From NCBI RefSeq assembly GCF_030209835.1, contig NZ_JARVRF010000014.1, positions 1 to 64,000 of the forward strand: a stretch of DNA of 64,000 bases, given 5' to 3'. The DNA comes from Arthrobacter sp. efr-133-R2A-120. Lineage in GTDB: Bacteria; Actinomycetota; Actinomycetes; Actinomycetales; Micrococcaceae. Positions 7,938-17,471 of the stretch are shown here, one piece after another. The translations under genes and the position numbers were made by a program. The notes below the pieces were generated by a model that did no database searches, had not been told where the DNA came from, and saw only the letters and a program-made list of their open reading frames with translations. How positions within the stretch are numbered: position 1 is the stretch's first letter; each line of letters starts with the position of its first letter.

Positions 7938-9289
7938 TGGGTGTTGCGGCAACAGGGCTGTCCTGGCCTATTGGAAGGCACCGCTCCCGGGTAGTTTCTC
8001 TTCTCGCAGCTTTTGCAGCTCTGGCCCTCGGACTGGCCGGATGTTCCGCCCCCATCGGCAACGCCAGGCTTGCCTCGGTTACCCCGAGCGGCGACGGCAC
8101 CTTGCGCATCGGCGTGATCCTGGACAGTACCGGTAGTTCCGCGTTCCTCAACGAGTCCGAGCTGGCTGCCGCCAAGTTGGCTATCAAGCAGATCAACGAC
8201 GCCGGCGGATACAAGGGCCGCCCCGTCGAGTTGCTCCCGGCATCGGCGGCCGGCGAAGGCAGCAGCGCAAGCCAGGGGGCCGGCGCGGCGGCCTTCACTG
8301 CCGACACAGCGGCCCAAGCGAAGGCGTTGCTGTCCGCCCACGCCGACGTGGTTGTGGGGCCGACCGATTCCAGCCATGCGCCCGCCGCTATCGATGTGCT
8401 CTCTCCCGCCCGGATTCCGCTCATCTCGCCGGCCAACACGGCATCTGGACTGAGCAGCTACAAGAGCGGCGGCTTCTATTTCCGCACCTCGGCTGCTGAT
8501 GCCGCACAGGGCAGCGTCCTGGCGAAGCTGGCCCACGACGCCGGCGCCAAGAGGATTTCCGTTCTCCACGAAGCCGGGGATTACGGTGTGCGCGTCTCGG
8601 GAGCGGTCATGGATGCCGCCCGCAGCCTCGGAATGGAGGCCGTGTCCAACGTAGAATTCACGGCCGGCAAAGCAGCTCCGGCCGCGGCGGGGATCAAGTC
8701 CGGCACGCCGGACGCCGTCGTCGTGGTTGCCCGTGATGGTGCCCAAGGCGCCTTGGCCGAGCTCATGAACGCTGGTCTGAGCGGCAAGAGCCTGATCTTG
8801 AGCGACGGTGCCATCCGCCAATACGGAACCGCACTCGGCGCCGGCGGCCTCCACGGCGCGCGGGGAATTCTTCCGGGGGTCTTCCCGAGTGCGGAATTCC
8901 AGGCAGATCTGACGGGGATCGACCCCAAACTCAAGGACACGACGTACGCCGCCGAGACGTACGACGCCGTCACCCTCGCGGCGCTTGCGGCCGCAGCGGC
9001 GGGCGACGACGCTGGTGGCTCGATCGCGGCCTGGCTCACCACGGTGTCCGGCGGGACGCGTCCGACGTCGGGCGATGCGGCAACGAAGGAACGCACGTCT
9101 TGTACGTCATACAAGGACTGCGTCGAGGTGCTGAAGGGGGCCAAGCTCCCGGATTACGACGGCGAGTCCGGCTCCATCGGTTTCGACGCCAACGGCGACG
9201 TTACCTCGTCCAATTACATGGTCTTCACGTACGGTGCCGACAATACTGCTCGGGTGAGTGGCAAGGAGACCGCCTCACGGACCCCGTGA
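7937..9289 (+). CDS. ABC-type substrate-binding lipoprotein (Leu/Ile/Val-receptor-like fold)
   Basis: A 450-residue exported lipoprotein. The N-terminus has basic residues, a hydrophobic core and the lipobox LAGC, then a type-I periplasmic binding fold of the branched-chain amino-acid receptor family. Visible family features are LRIGVILDSTGSSAFLNESE, AAKLAIKQINDAGG, VVVGPTDSS and LISPANTA. No ABC permease or ATPase gene is adjacent, so it may act with distant partners or as a sensor. The chosen GTG at 7937 overlaps the csp stop (TAGTG). Starts further upstream would overlap the cold-shock gene and lack a signal peptide. Confidence 0.85.
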   Translation: MGVAATGLSWPIGRHRSRVVSLLAAFAALALGLAGCSAPIGNARLASVTPSGDGTLRIGVILDSTGSSAFLNESELAAAKLAIKQINDAGGYKGRPVELLPASAAGEGSSASQGAGAAAFTADTAAQAKALLSAHADVVVGPTDSSHAPAAIDVLSPARIPLISPANTASGLSSYKSGGFYFRTSAADAAQGSVLAKLAHDAGAKRISVLHEAGDYGVRVSGAVMDAARSLGMEAVSNVEFTAGKAAPAAAGIKSGTPDAVVVVARDGAQGALAELMNAGLSGKSLILSDGAIRQYGTALGAGGLHGARGILPGVFPSAEFQADLTGIDPKLKDTTYAAETYDAVTLAALAAAAAGDDAGGSIAAWLTTVSGGTRPTSGDAATKERTSCTSYKDCVEVLKGAKLPDYDGESGSIGFDANGDVTSSNYMVFTYGADNTARVSGKETASRTP

Positions 9290-9347
9290 TCGGCTTGTGC
9301 CGGTAGCGAATTCCCTTGGCGTGGCGAGTAGTTTCCTGCGTTTGCTG

Positions 9348-9374
9348 CTTGCACTCTCCTCGGGTGAGTGCTAA
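9348..9374 (+). promoter_or_regulatory. CIRCE element 1 (HrcA operator)
   Basis: CTTGCACTC - 9 bases - GAGTGCTAA. The right arm is perfect and the left arm has two mismatches to the consensus TTAGCACTC. It lies upstream of groEL. Confidence 0.85.
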
Positions 9375-9381
9375 TTATTGA

Positions 9382-9408
9382 TTAGCACTCTCAAGCACTG
9401 ACTGCTAA
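9382..9408 (+). promoter_or_regulatory. CIRCE element 2 (HrcA operator)
   Basis: TTAGCACTC - 9 bases - GACTGCTAA. The left arm is perfect and the right arm has one mismatch. It starts 7 bp after the first CIRCE, so the two give a double HrcA site 180-240 bp before groEL. A GAGTGCTAA/TTAGCACTC inverted pair appears between them simply because the two elements adjoin. Confidence 0.88.
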
Positions 9409-9544
9409 TTCTTCGCGGCTCCGGCCGTATGGAAATAATGGCGGTGCCTGGGAGAACAAAGAAAACCTTGCTGGGGTGAGGTCCGGAGCACGCGGCGTAC
9501 AGAGGCCGAATGTGAAGGATCGTCCGTCGCGGGCACCGCAGTGA

Positions 9545-11215
<1,671 letters not shown>

Positions 11216-11245
11216 GCCCCGGTCTAGCTCACTAGCCACACGCAC

Positions 11246-11278
11246 GACGGCGGTCCCCACCTCAGGTGGGGGCCGTCG
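11246..11278 (+). terminator. groEL terminator
   Basis: GACGGC-(GGT bulge)-CCCCACC pairs with GGTGGGG-GCCGTC around a TCA loop, followed by a short T-run a few bases later. It lies 30 bp after the groEL stop. Confidence 0.8.
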
Positions 11279-11284
11279 CCGTTT

Positions 11285-11449
11285 AACGACGCTCGCTCAC
11301 CTATATCGGGTTTTGGCCGGACGCTCGCTCACTTGTGTCGGGTTCTGGGCGGACGCTCGCTCACTTCTGCTGCAGAGGGGTTTTGGGTTAGGGCGCCAGA
11401 TCTGAAAGAGGGTTTGGATTGTTGGCCATATATGTGAGCGAGCGTCGTT
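11285..11449. repeat. 32-bp tandem repeats closed by an inverted copy
   Basis: GACGCTCGCTCAC recurs at exact 32-bp spacing (11288, 11320, 11352). The first two full units share 27 of 32 bases; the third diverges after its first 15 bases. A fourth copy lies inverted at 11434-11446. The outer ends (11285-11306 and 11428-11449) form a 22-bp inverted repeat with one mismatch. It sits between groEL and the RNase H gene and encodes nothing evident. It is probably a dispersed intergenic repeat of this lineage. Confidence 0.75.
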
Positions 11450-11522
11450 CGGGGAGCGGTGTGACCCGGCGGCTGGGGCATTCGGTCCGGGAGTGTCGGG
11501 GTGGTCTGGCAGGATGGAAACC

Positions 11523-12623
11523 ATGACGATTATTGCTGCCGCCGATGGTTCTGCCCTCGGCAATCCCGGGCCTGCCGGTTGGGCCTGGTACGTGAACGAC
11601 TCTTGCTGGAGGGCCGGCGGGTGGCCGCACGGAACCAACAACCAGGGCGAGCTCATGGCTGTGTTGGACCTCTTCCGGTCCACGGCACATGTTCCCGATG
11701 AAGAGCTGAAGATTCTCTGCGACAGCCAGTACGTCATCAATTGCATCACCAAGTGGATGCCGGGTTGGAAGCGCAAAGGCTGGCGTAAGGCGGACGGGAA
11801 GCCCGTCTTGAACGTCGATCTCCTCAAGGACATCGACCAGGCTATTGTCGGCCGCAAGTACTCGTTCGAGTGGGTCAAGGGCCACGCCGGCCACGACCTC
11901 AACGAGGCTGCCGACGATCGCGCGCGTGCGGTCGCCACAGCGTTCCAGCAGGGAATAGCCGCTCCTGCCGGGCCGGGCTATCCGGGAGCTGAAGCCGCAC
12001 GGTCCTTGTCCCGCACGCTGTCAGTCGGCACACCATCAGTCGGCACACCATCAGTCCGCACACCATCAGTCCGCACAGCGCCTGTGGACGCGCCATCGCT
12101 TTTCGACGACGCAGACGACACGGATGCCCAGGATGAAGACCTCACGCTGTTCGGCGGTCAGGATCTCTCGAGCGGTTCCATGCCGAACGCGCCGGCTGAG
12201 TTCCCGGAGCAGGAGAGGTTCATCGAGCCCACTTTGTTCGCTGGTGATGACGAAGAAGCGGTCCTCGGCCAGGCAGGCGGGCGCTCAGACGAGGAAACGG
12301 TCATTCTCCTTGAGAGGGAGCTCCTGAGGCCCGATGTCAGGGGAGACCTTGGGCGCACAGGGATCCTGCTCCACCCGGACTTTACCGAGATTGGCAGCTC
12401 CGGGCGTGTCTGGTCCCGCGACGAGCTCATGATGGCGCTGGAGGGCAACCCGGGCGAAACCGCGGAGGTAGAGATAATTTCCGCAGAGCGCCTCTCCAGC
12501 AACACCATGCTGCTCAGCTACAGAAGTTATGGGCGAACAGGCTCGGCATTGCGGAGTTCGATCTGGTTGCTCGACGACGGCCGCTGGCGGTTGCGTTTCC
12601 ACCAGTCGACGCCGGAGAAGTAA
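11523..12623 (+). CDS. RNase HI fused to an NTF2/SnoaL-like C-terminal domain
   Basis: The N-terminal RNase H domain (about residues 1-145) degrades the RNA of RNA-DNA hybrids. Its acidic residues are all visible: Asp in AAADGSALGNPGP, Glu in NNQGELMAV, Asp in CDSQYV and Asp in NEAADDRARA. A low-complexity acidic linker follows, including a five-residue repeat (SVGTP/SVRTP). The C-terminal domain (about 250-365, HPDFTEIGSSGRVWSRDEL to WRLRFHQSTP) resembles DUF4440/NTF2-like folds. At 366 residues it is far longer than stand-alone RNase HI (about 155). The ATG at 11523 follows AGGATGGAAACC. The second domain's role is unknown. Confidence 0.85.
   Translation: MTIIAAADGSALGNPGPAGWAWYVNDSCWRAGGWPHGTNNQGELMAVLDLFRSTAHVPDEELKILCDSQYVINCITKWMPGWKRKGWRKADGKPVLNVDLLKDIDQAIVGRKYSFEWVKGHAGHDLNEAADDRARAVATAFQQGIAAPAGPGYPGAEAARSLSRTLSVGTPSVGTPSVRTPSVRTAPVDAPSLFDDADDTDAQDEDLTLFGGQDLSSGSMPNAPAEFPEQERFIEPTLFAGDDEEAVLGQAGGRSDEETVILLERELLRPDVRGDLGRTGILLHPDFTEIGSSGRVWSRDELMMALEGNPGETAEVEIISAERLSSNTMLLSYRSYGRTGSALRSSIWLLDDGRWRLRFHQSTPEK
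12021..12080 (+). repeat. In-frame 15-bp tandem repeat inside the RNase H gene
   Basis: Four 15-bp units starting at 12021, 12036, 12051 and 12066 (TCAGTCGGCACACCA and variants) encode the SVGTP/SVRTP linker. The unit length keeps the frame, so copy number could vary without breaking the gene. Confidence 0.85.
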
Positions 12624-12683
12624 CACCGGAGAAGTAACGGCGCAGAAGTAACGGCGCAGAAGCGGGCGCGGACACTGGAACGG

Positions 12684-12758
12684 ACCCGGAAAGAAACCGG
12701 GTGCTGGAAAGCAATTGGATCCCGGCGGGAAGGCGGATTGGCCGTCCCGCCGGGATCC
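12684..12758. terminator. Two hairpins between convergent genes
   Basis: ACCCGG/CCGGGT (12684-12702) is followed by a perfect 14-bp stem, GGATCCCGGCGGGA (12717-12730) with TCCCGCCGGGATCC (12745-12758). It can terminate both the RNase H gene (plus) and the WXG100 gene (minus). Confidence 0.75.
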
Positions 12759-12769
12759 CACCTCGGCTC

Positions 12770-13060
12770 TTAGTAGCCGAACCGTTGGGTGTTGCCCTGC
12801 TCGGTCTGGAGATAGCTTGCCGCGGCGGAGGACAGTGCCAGGTTGATGGATGCCAGCGAAGCCTCCACTTTGTTCTGGGTCACTGTCCACTCCGAGACGA
12901 GGGCCTGGAAATTGTTGGCTGCCGATCCTTTCCATGTGGCTTGGAGCTCGTCGAGGCCACGTTTCATCGCTTGGACGTCGGCGCTGATGCGATCCACGGT
13001 GGCCTTGACGTTGGCGGACTTGAGCTGGAGGAGTTCGGTATCGACGGAGATGACGCTCAT
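12770..13060 (-). CDS. WXG100 (ESAT-6-like) protein, orphan
   Basis: A 96-residue all-helical protein of the type VII secretion substrate family. The central turn motif is WKG (ATWKGSAANNF) at about residues 43-45, between two helices. Members are secreted as helical-hairpin dimers. No EccC ATPase, partner WXG100 gene or toxin lies beside it, so its secretion machinery would be elsewhere. The ATG at 13060 is preferred over an in-frame upstream start because the homologous region begins at MSVISVD and AAAGG lies upstream. A terminator pair follows the stop. Confidence 0.88.
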   Translation of the reverse strand: MSVISVDTELLQLKSANVKATVDRISADVQAMKRGLDELQATWKGSAANNFQALVSEWTVTQNKVEASLASINLALSSAAASYLQTEQGNTQRFGY

Positions 13061-13210
13061 AGGGCGTTGCCTTTCGACTAAAGGGGTCCGCAGGTTGCGG
13101 CTGGCTTGTGGTCCACACAATGAGCCTAGAAGCCGTCACATGGCCCGGACAGAGCCGAATCTCCCTATGTGGACAACTCGCTAGATCAAGCCGCCCGGCG
13201 TAGAAAACTC

Positions 13211-14692
13211 CTAGTCGGAGATCTCCGCCTCGGCAATACCCGCATCGTCAGGCACCTCGGACAGCTCGTCCTGGAAGGGGAGGCTGACAACCAGGGTGGC
13301 GCCGCCGCCGTCGGTCTCTTCGACCCTCACGGTACCGCGGTGGGACCCCACAATTGCCGCGACAATCGCGAGGCCGAGCCCGCTACCGCCTGTCTCCCGC
13401 GTGCGCGAAGTGTCCGCCCTGTAGAAGCGCTCGAAAATCCGGGGCAGTTCCTCGGCCGGAATGCCGCTGCCGTGGTCCCGCACCTCGAGAACGGATAGCG
13501 GGCCGGCGGGCGTGTTCCGCACCCCGACAGCGAGCTCAATCGGCGTTCCTTCGGGGGTATATCGCAAGGCGTTGCCAACCAGGTTACCGAGCACCTGACG
13601 AAGCTTGGCCTCGTCACCCTGGACGGGGGCAGACGCTGCCGCTCCGCCGTCGAGCCCTGTGAGTGAAATCTTCCGCTCGCCCGACGTTGCGAGTGAGTCC
13701 ACGACGGCGTCGTTCGCCAGGAGGTGCAGATCCACCGGCTTGAGCTGCAACGGCCGTTGTTCGTCCAGGCGGGCAAGCAGCAGCAGGTCTTCCACCATGG
13801 ATCCCATGCGCTTGGCTTCGCTCTCGATCCTGCCCATGGCGGTGCCTACATCTTCCGGCGTGGCAAGGGCGCCGTGGCGGTAGAGCTCGGAGAAGCCGCG
13901 GATGGTGACCAAGGGGGTGCGCAGCTCGTGGGAGGCGTCGGCGGCGAACCGCCGCATCCTGGCCTCGGAGGCGGCACGCGCCGCAAAGGATGATTCGATG
14001 TGCGCGAGCATGGCGTTGAGGGAGGCGCCCAGGCGGCCGACCTCGGTGACCGGATTCTCGATGTCCACGCGACGCGAGAGATCACCGGCAGCGATAGCGG
14101 CCGCCGTCTTTTCAACGCGAGCGAGGGGGCGGAAGGAACGTGCAACGGTCCACGTTGCGATGAAGAACGCGAGCACGAGCGTCAAGAGTCCGACGCCGAC
14201 CACCACGAGGGTGGCGTGTTCCATGACTCGGTCCACAGGGGTTAGTGGGAGGCCCACGATCACCACCGCGTTCTGCCCGGTCCGGTTGTCCACGACGTTG
14301 ACCGCCACCACACGCCAATCCCCGCCAGCGGTGCCACTCACTTGGAAGGGTGCGTAATTGCGGTTCTTGGCTTCAACCGGGGTGATGTTGGCAATGCTCG
14401 GCCGATCGGTCTTGCTTCCGCCGAACGGATAGGGTGGCTGGCCCTGGACGTAGAGCGTCAGGGAATAGTCCGTGGGCACGGCGGGGCTCGCCTCGGACAA
14501 GTTGGCGAAAGATTGCTGTTGCTGGGCGGTCTGGACAGCTGCCCTGAGCTTGTCATCCACTTGCCCTTGGAGGTAGCTCTTGACGAGCGTCAGCGTCCCG
14601 GCGCCTGTGGCGGCCAGGGCAAGAAGCAGCAGCCCCATGATGATGGCGACCAGCTGCGACCTGAGGGAGGCCGACTTCCAACGGTTGAACAA
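13211..14692 (-). CDS. Sensor histidine kinase (OmpR-system partner)
   Basis: A 493-residue membrane kinase. It has an N-terminal transmembrane helix (about residues 12-35), an extracellular sensor region, a second helix (about 155-180, TLVVVGVGLLTLVLAFFIA) and a HAMP linker. The HisKA box is ASHELRTPLVTIRG, and the HATPase has N (GNLVGNALRYTP), G1 (DHGSGIP) and G2 (GGSGLGLAI) boxes. It starts with TTG two bases after the stop of the response regulator, so the two are one operon. Its domain layout is that of the PhoR/TcrY-type kinases of actinobacteria; the stimulus is unknown. Confidence 0.92.
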   Translation of the reverse strand: MFNRWKSASLRSQLVAIIMGLLLLALAATGAGTLTLVKSYLQGQVDDKLRAAVQTAQQQQSFANLSEASPAVPTDYSLTLYVQGQPPYPFGGSKTDRPSIANITPVEAKNRNYAPFQVSGTAGGDWRVVAVNVVDNRTGQNAVVIVGLPLTPVDRVMEHATLVVVGVGLLTLVLAFFIATWTVARSFRPLARVEKTAAAIAAGDLSRRVDIENPVTEVGRLGASLNAMLAHIESSFAARAASEARMRRFAADASHELRTPLVTIRGFSELYRHGALATPEDVGTAMGRIESEAKRMGSMVEDLLLLARLDEQRPLQLKPVDLHLLANDAVVDSLATSGERKISLTGLDGGAAASAPVQGDEAKLRQVLGNLVGNALRYTPEGTPIELAVGVRNTPAGPLSVLEVRDHGSGIPAEELPRIFERFYRADTSRTRETGGSGLGLAIVAAIVGSHRGTVRVEETDGGGATLVVSLPFQDELSEVPDDAGIAEAEISD

Positions 14693-14694
14693 GG

Positions 14695-15414
14695 TCAGCG
14701 CTTCTCGGCCGTCCGCAGTACGTAGCCGACGCCGCGCTTGGTCTGGATCAAGGCGGTGGCATCCGGATCAATGTCTACCTTGCGCCGGAGGTAGGAAATG
14801 TAGGACTCCACGATCGAGGCGTCGCCGTTGAAGTCGTATTCCCAGACGTGGTCCAGGATCTGCGCCTTCGAAAGCACCCGGTTAGGGTTCAGCATGAGGT
14901 AGCGCAGCAGCTTGAACTCGGTGGGCGACAGCTCGATGATGGTGCCGCCGCGGCGGACCTCGTGCGCGTCGTCGTCGAGCTCCAGGTCATCCACGCGGAT
15001 GACGGCGTCGTCGTCTTCCATCGGCTGCGTGCGGCGCAGCACGGCGCGGATCCGGGCCACCACTTCATCCAGGCTGAAAGGCTTGGTGACGTAGTCGTCG
15101 CCGCCCACGGTCAGGCCCGTGACCTTGTCTTCCGTGTCGTCCTTGGCAGTCAGGAACAGGACAGGGAAGTGCTTTCCGGCGGCCCGAAGGCGGCGGGTGA
15201 CAGTGAAACCGTCCATGTCGGGGAGCATGACGTCCAGGACCGCGAGATCCGGTGCGTGAAGATCGGCGGCAGCGAGCGCTTCGCGGCCGTTCGACGCCGC
15301 AACGACCTCAAAGCCAGCAAAGCGCAGCGAGGTGGAGAGCAGCTCACGGATGTTGGGTTCGTCGTCGACGACAAGCAGCTTGGCTTCGGGGCCGTTCTTT
15401 TTCATACCATTCAT
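14695..15414 (-). CDS. OmpR/PhoP-family response regulator
   Basis: A 239-residue two-domain regulator. The receiver (about 12-125) has the acidic pair DDE, phospho-acceptor Asp in LAVLDVMLPD, the switch Thr in LFLTAKD and Lys in YVTKPFSLDEVVAR. A winged-helix DNA-binding domain (about 140-235) contains LSPTEFKLLRYLMLNPNRVLSKAQ and ends in RGVGYVLR. It resembles mycobacterial PhoP most closely by eye, but the orthology is not proven, so no symbol is given. It is transcribed first, with the kinase following at 2 bp. Confidence 0.93.
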   Translation of the reverse strand: MNGMKKNGPEAKLLVVDDEPNIRELLSTSLRFAGFEVVAASNGREALAAADLHAPDLAVLDVMLPDMDGFTVTRRLRAAGKHFPVLFLTAKDDTEDKVTGLTVGGDDYVTKPFSLDEVVARIRAVLRRTQPMEDDDAVIRVDDLELDDDAHEVRRGGTIIELSPTEFKLLRYLMLNPNRVLSKAQILDHVWEYDFNGDASIVESYISYLRRKVDIDPDATALIQTKRGVGYVLRTAEKR

Positions 15415-15488
15415 GATGCTCCCAGTTTCTGGGAGTTGACTGGATGCTTGTTGTGAGAATTATCGGGGTGTCGCGGTAGTTGGCCCGG

Positions 15489-16124
15489 CTAACTGCCGAG
15501 AGCCAGCCCGACGCCGAGTCCCACCATGATGACGGCAATCCCGCCGTCGAGAATCCGCCAAGACGCCGGGCGAGCAAAGAAGCCGCGCAGCAGTTTCGCG
15601 CCGAACCCGAGCGAACAAAACCACAAAATACTGCCCAGCATGGCTCCCGCGCCGAACCACCACTGCAGCCCGGGCCCTTGCGCGTTCGCCACGGACCCCA
15701 GGAGCAGCACGGTGTCCAGGTAGACGTGCGGGTTGAGCCATGTCAGTGCCGTGACGGTCGCCAGCGCTGCCCCCAGTCCGCCTCGGCCGGCACCCGAAGG
15801 CCCGGGCTCCGCGGACACGAGCGCTTGCGGCTTGAGGATCCGCCGTGCCGCCATTACGCCGTACGTGACCAGGAATGCTGCGCCGACATAGCGGAGGACG
15901 ACGACGGCGGCAGGCGCCGCAGTGAGCAGGGCGCCTGTGCCGAGTACCCCGGCCGCGATGAGCACGGCGTCCGAGATGGCGCACACGGCAACGATTGGGC
16001 CGATATGTTCGCCGCGGATTCCTTGCCGGAGGACGAAGGCATTTTGAGCGCCAATGGCAACAATGAGGGCCAGGCCTGTGCCGAGGCCCAAACCGGCAGC
16101 GTGGAAAACATCGGGGGAGTTCAT
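15489..16124 (-). CDS. lysE: LysE/ArgO-type amino-acid exporter
   Basis: A 211-residue inner-membrane exporter with about six helices. It starts with the family signature GLALIVAIGAQNAFVLRQG and has TWLNPHVYLDTV in the middle. Family members export lysine and arginine, driven by the membrane potential. It is transcribed away from a LysR-type regulator with 69 bp between the starts, the classic lysE-lysG arrangement. Expression is therefore expected to be induced by intracellular basic amino acids. Confidence 0.92.
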   Translation of the reverse strand: MNSPDVFHAAGLGLGTGLALIVAIGAQNAFVLRQGIRGEHIGPIVAVCAISDAVLIAAGVLGTGALLTAAPAAVVVLRYVGAAFLVTYGVMAARRILKPQALVSAEPGPSGAGRGGLGAALATVTALTWLNPHVYLDTVLLLGSVANAQGPGLQWWFGAGAMLGSILWFCSLGFGAKLLRGFFARPASWRILDGGIAVIMVGLGVGLALGS

Positions 16125-16193
16125 GCTTCGAGGCTAAGTTTCGCCTTCGGCATTAGTCCAGCTAAATATTCTTATGCATCGTAAGATCACCTT
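16125..16193. promoter_or_regulatory. Divergent lysE-lysG control region
   Basis: A 69-bp AT-rich spacer shared by both promoters. It holds several T-N11-A-type sequences of the kind bound by LysR proteins, but no single operator can be fixed by eye. Confidence 0.45.
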
Positions 16194-17102
16194 ATGGCCA
16201 GATTCTCTTCTGAACAGTTGCACACCTTCGCCGCCGTGCTCACGGAAGGCACGCTCGACGCCGCCGCCCGATCACTGAACATCACGCCGTCGGCGGTCTC
16301 CCAGCGCCTCAAGGCGCTTGAACAAGCATCCGGAAGGGTGTTGCTTCAGCGCAGCAATCCGGTCCAGGCCACGGAGTCGGGACATGTAGTGCTCAGGCTG
16401 GCGCGGCAGCTCGCCCAGTTGGAGGCCGACGCCGAACTGGAACTGGGCCTGCCGGGCGAATCGCCGATGGTCTCGGTTCCGATCGTCGTCAACGCGGATT
16501 CCCTGTCCGTCTGGTTCCTCAAGGCCCTCACGAGGGTCCCCGCGGAGCTGAACGCTGTTTTTGATCTTCACCGGGACGACGAACAGCATTCCACGTCCAT
16601 GCTGCGCGCCGGAACGGTCATGGCCGCCGTGACCGCGACTCCCGAGCCTGTACAGGGCTGCCGCGTGGAGCCGTTGGGGAGCATGCGATACCGCGCCGTC
16701 ACCACCCCGGAATTCAGGGCACGGTGGCTTCCCGACGGCGTCGATGTCGCCTCGCTGCGCGCCGCTCCGGCCGTGGACTTCGACCGCAAGGATGAGTACC
16801 AGCACCGTTTCCTGGAACTGCTGGGCGGCGCGGCGCGTGGGACGGAGCCGGCAGGGCCGCGCCACTATGTTCCGTCCAGCCAGGAGTTTGCCGAGGCCAT
16901 TCGATTGGGGCTTGGGTGGGGACTGCTGCCTGAATCGCAATGCGGCCAGGACGTAGCCGATGGGTCCCTGGTGGAACTCGCGCCCGAGCGGCCGTTGGAC
17001 GTTCCCTTGTACTGGCAGCGGTGGCGGACACCGTCGCGGATATTGGACGCCGTGACCGAGGCGGTCCGCAGCACCGCCGAGGAGGTGCTGCGCAGGGCCT
17101 AA
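16194..17102 (+). CDS. lysG: LysR-family regulator of the lysE exporter (LysG/ArgP)
   Basis: A 302-residue LysR-type regulator. The N-terminal winged helix (about residues 3-60: QLHTFAAVLTEGTLDAAARSL, then SAVSQRLKALE) is followed by a linker helix and an effector-binding domain (about 90-295). The opening, domain order and divergent position to lysE identify it as LysG/ArgP, which activates the exporter when lysine, arginine or related effectors are bound. The ATG at 16194 has no evident Shine-Dalgarno, so it may be read from a very short leader. Confidence 0.92.
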   Translation: MARFSSEQLHTFAAVLTEGTLDAAARSLNITPSAVSQRLKALEQASGRVLLQRSNPVQATESGHVVLRLARQLAQLEADAELELGLPGESPMVSVPIVVNADSLSVWFLKALTRVPAELNAVFDLHRDDEQHSTSMLRAGTVMAAVTATPEPVQGCRVEPLGSMRYRAVTTPEFRARWLPDGVDVASLRAAPAVDFDRKDEYQHRFLELLGGAARGTEPAGPRHYVPSSQEFAEAIRLGLGWGLLPESQCGQDVADGSLVELAPERPLDVPLYWQRWRTPSRILDAVTEAVRSTAEEVLRRA

Positions 17103-17117
17103 ACAAGCGGCCGAACA

Positions 17118-17157
17118 GTGCTGCGTCAGGCCTGACAAAGCTGCGCAGGGCCTGACA
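17118..17157. repeat. Imperfect 20-bp tandem repeat
   Basis: GCTGCGTCAGGCCTGACAAA at 17118-17137 is followed directly by GCTGCGCAGGGCCTGACAAA (17138-17157), 17 of 20 bases identical. It lies after lysG and has no known role. Confidence 0.6.
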
Positions 17158-17226
17158 AACCGGCCAAAAGCCAACACGCCGCGGGCACAGTCCTAAATTG
17201 TCGGACCCCCGATTCACACTTGAGCC

Positions 17227-17454
17227 ATGGAAAACAAACAAGAATCACGCGTTGAAACTCAGCATGTCGAATTCCATGTCAGCTACCTTGACACGCTCTC
17301 CGGACGCATCGAGCACGAGGAGTTCAGCGACCGCCCCGCCGCTGAACGCTTCGCCGACGCGCAGCTCAAGGACGAGGACTCTTGGGCTGTCGTCGACGTC
17401 GTCGTACTGCAAGCAGCGCAGCAACAGGAGCGCGCACAACAGCTGGTTGCCTAA
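17227..17454 (+). CDS. Small hypothetical acidic protein
   Basis: A 75-residue predicted soluble, acidic protein (many Glu/Asp, no membrane segment, no Cys). A central segment reads FSDRPAAERFADAQLKDEDSWAVVDVVVLQ, given here in two pieces: FSDRPAAERFADAQ and LKDEDSWAVVDVV. It ends in a Gln-rich helix. I do not recognise the family. Coding-like third-position GC and a start soon after a plausible promoter region support it. The next gene is convergent, 17 bp away. Confidence 0.6.
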   Translation: MENKQESRVETQHVEFHVSYLDTLSGRIEHEEFSDRPAAERFADAQLKDEDSWAVVDVVVLQAAQQQERAQQLVA

Positions 17455-17471
17455 CTTGAGTTAACCCAGCC

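Noticed and set aside
9366-9390. Separate inverted repeat GAGTGCTAA/TTAGCACTC
   Set aside because: It is simply the right arm of the first CIRCE next to the left arm of the second; the functional orientation is the outer pairing.
11285-11449. CRISPR array
   Set aside because: The 32-bp period consists of similar units with no unique spacers, one unit is inverted, and no cas genes are present.
12624-12663. Tandem GAAGTAACGGC-type repeats after the RNase H stop
   Set aside because: Short slippage-like duplication of the stop-codon region with no sign of function.
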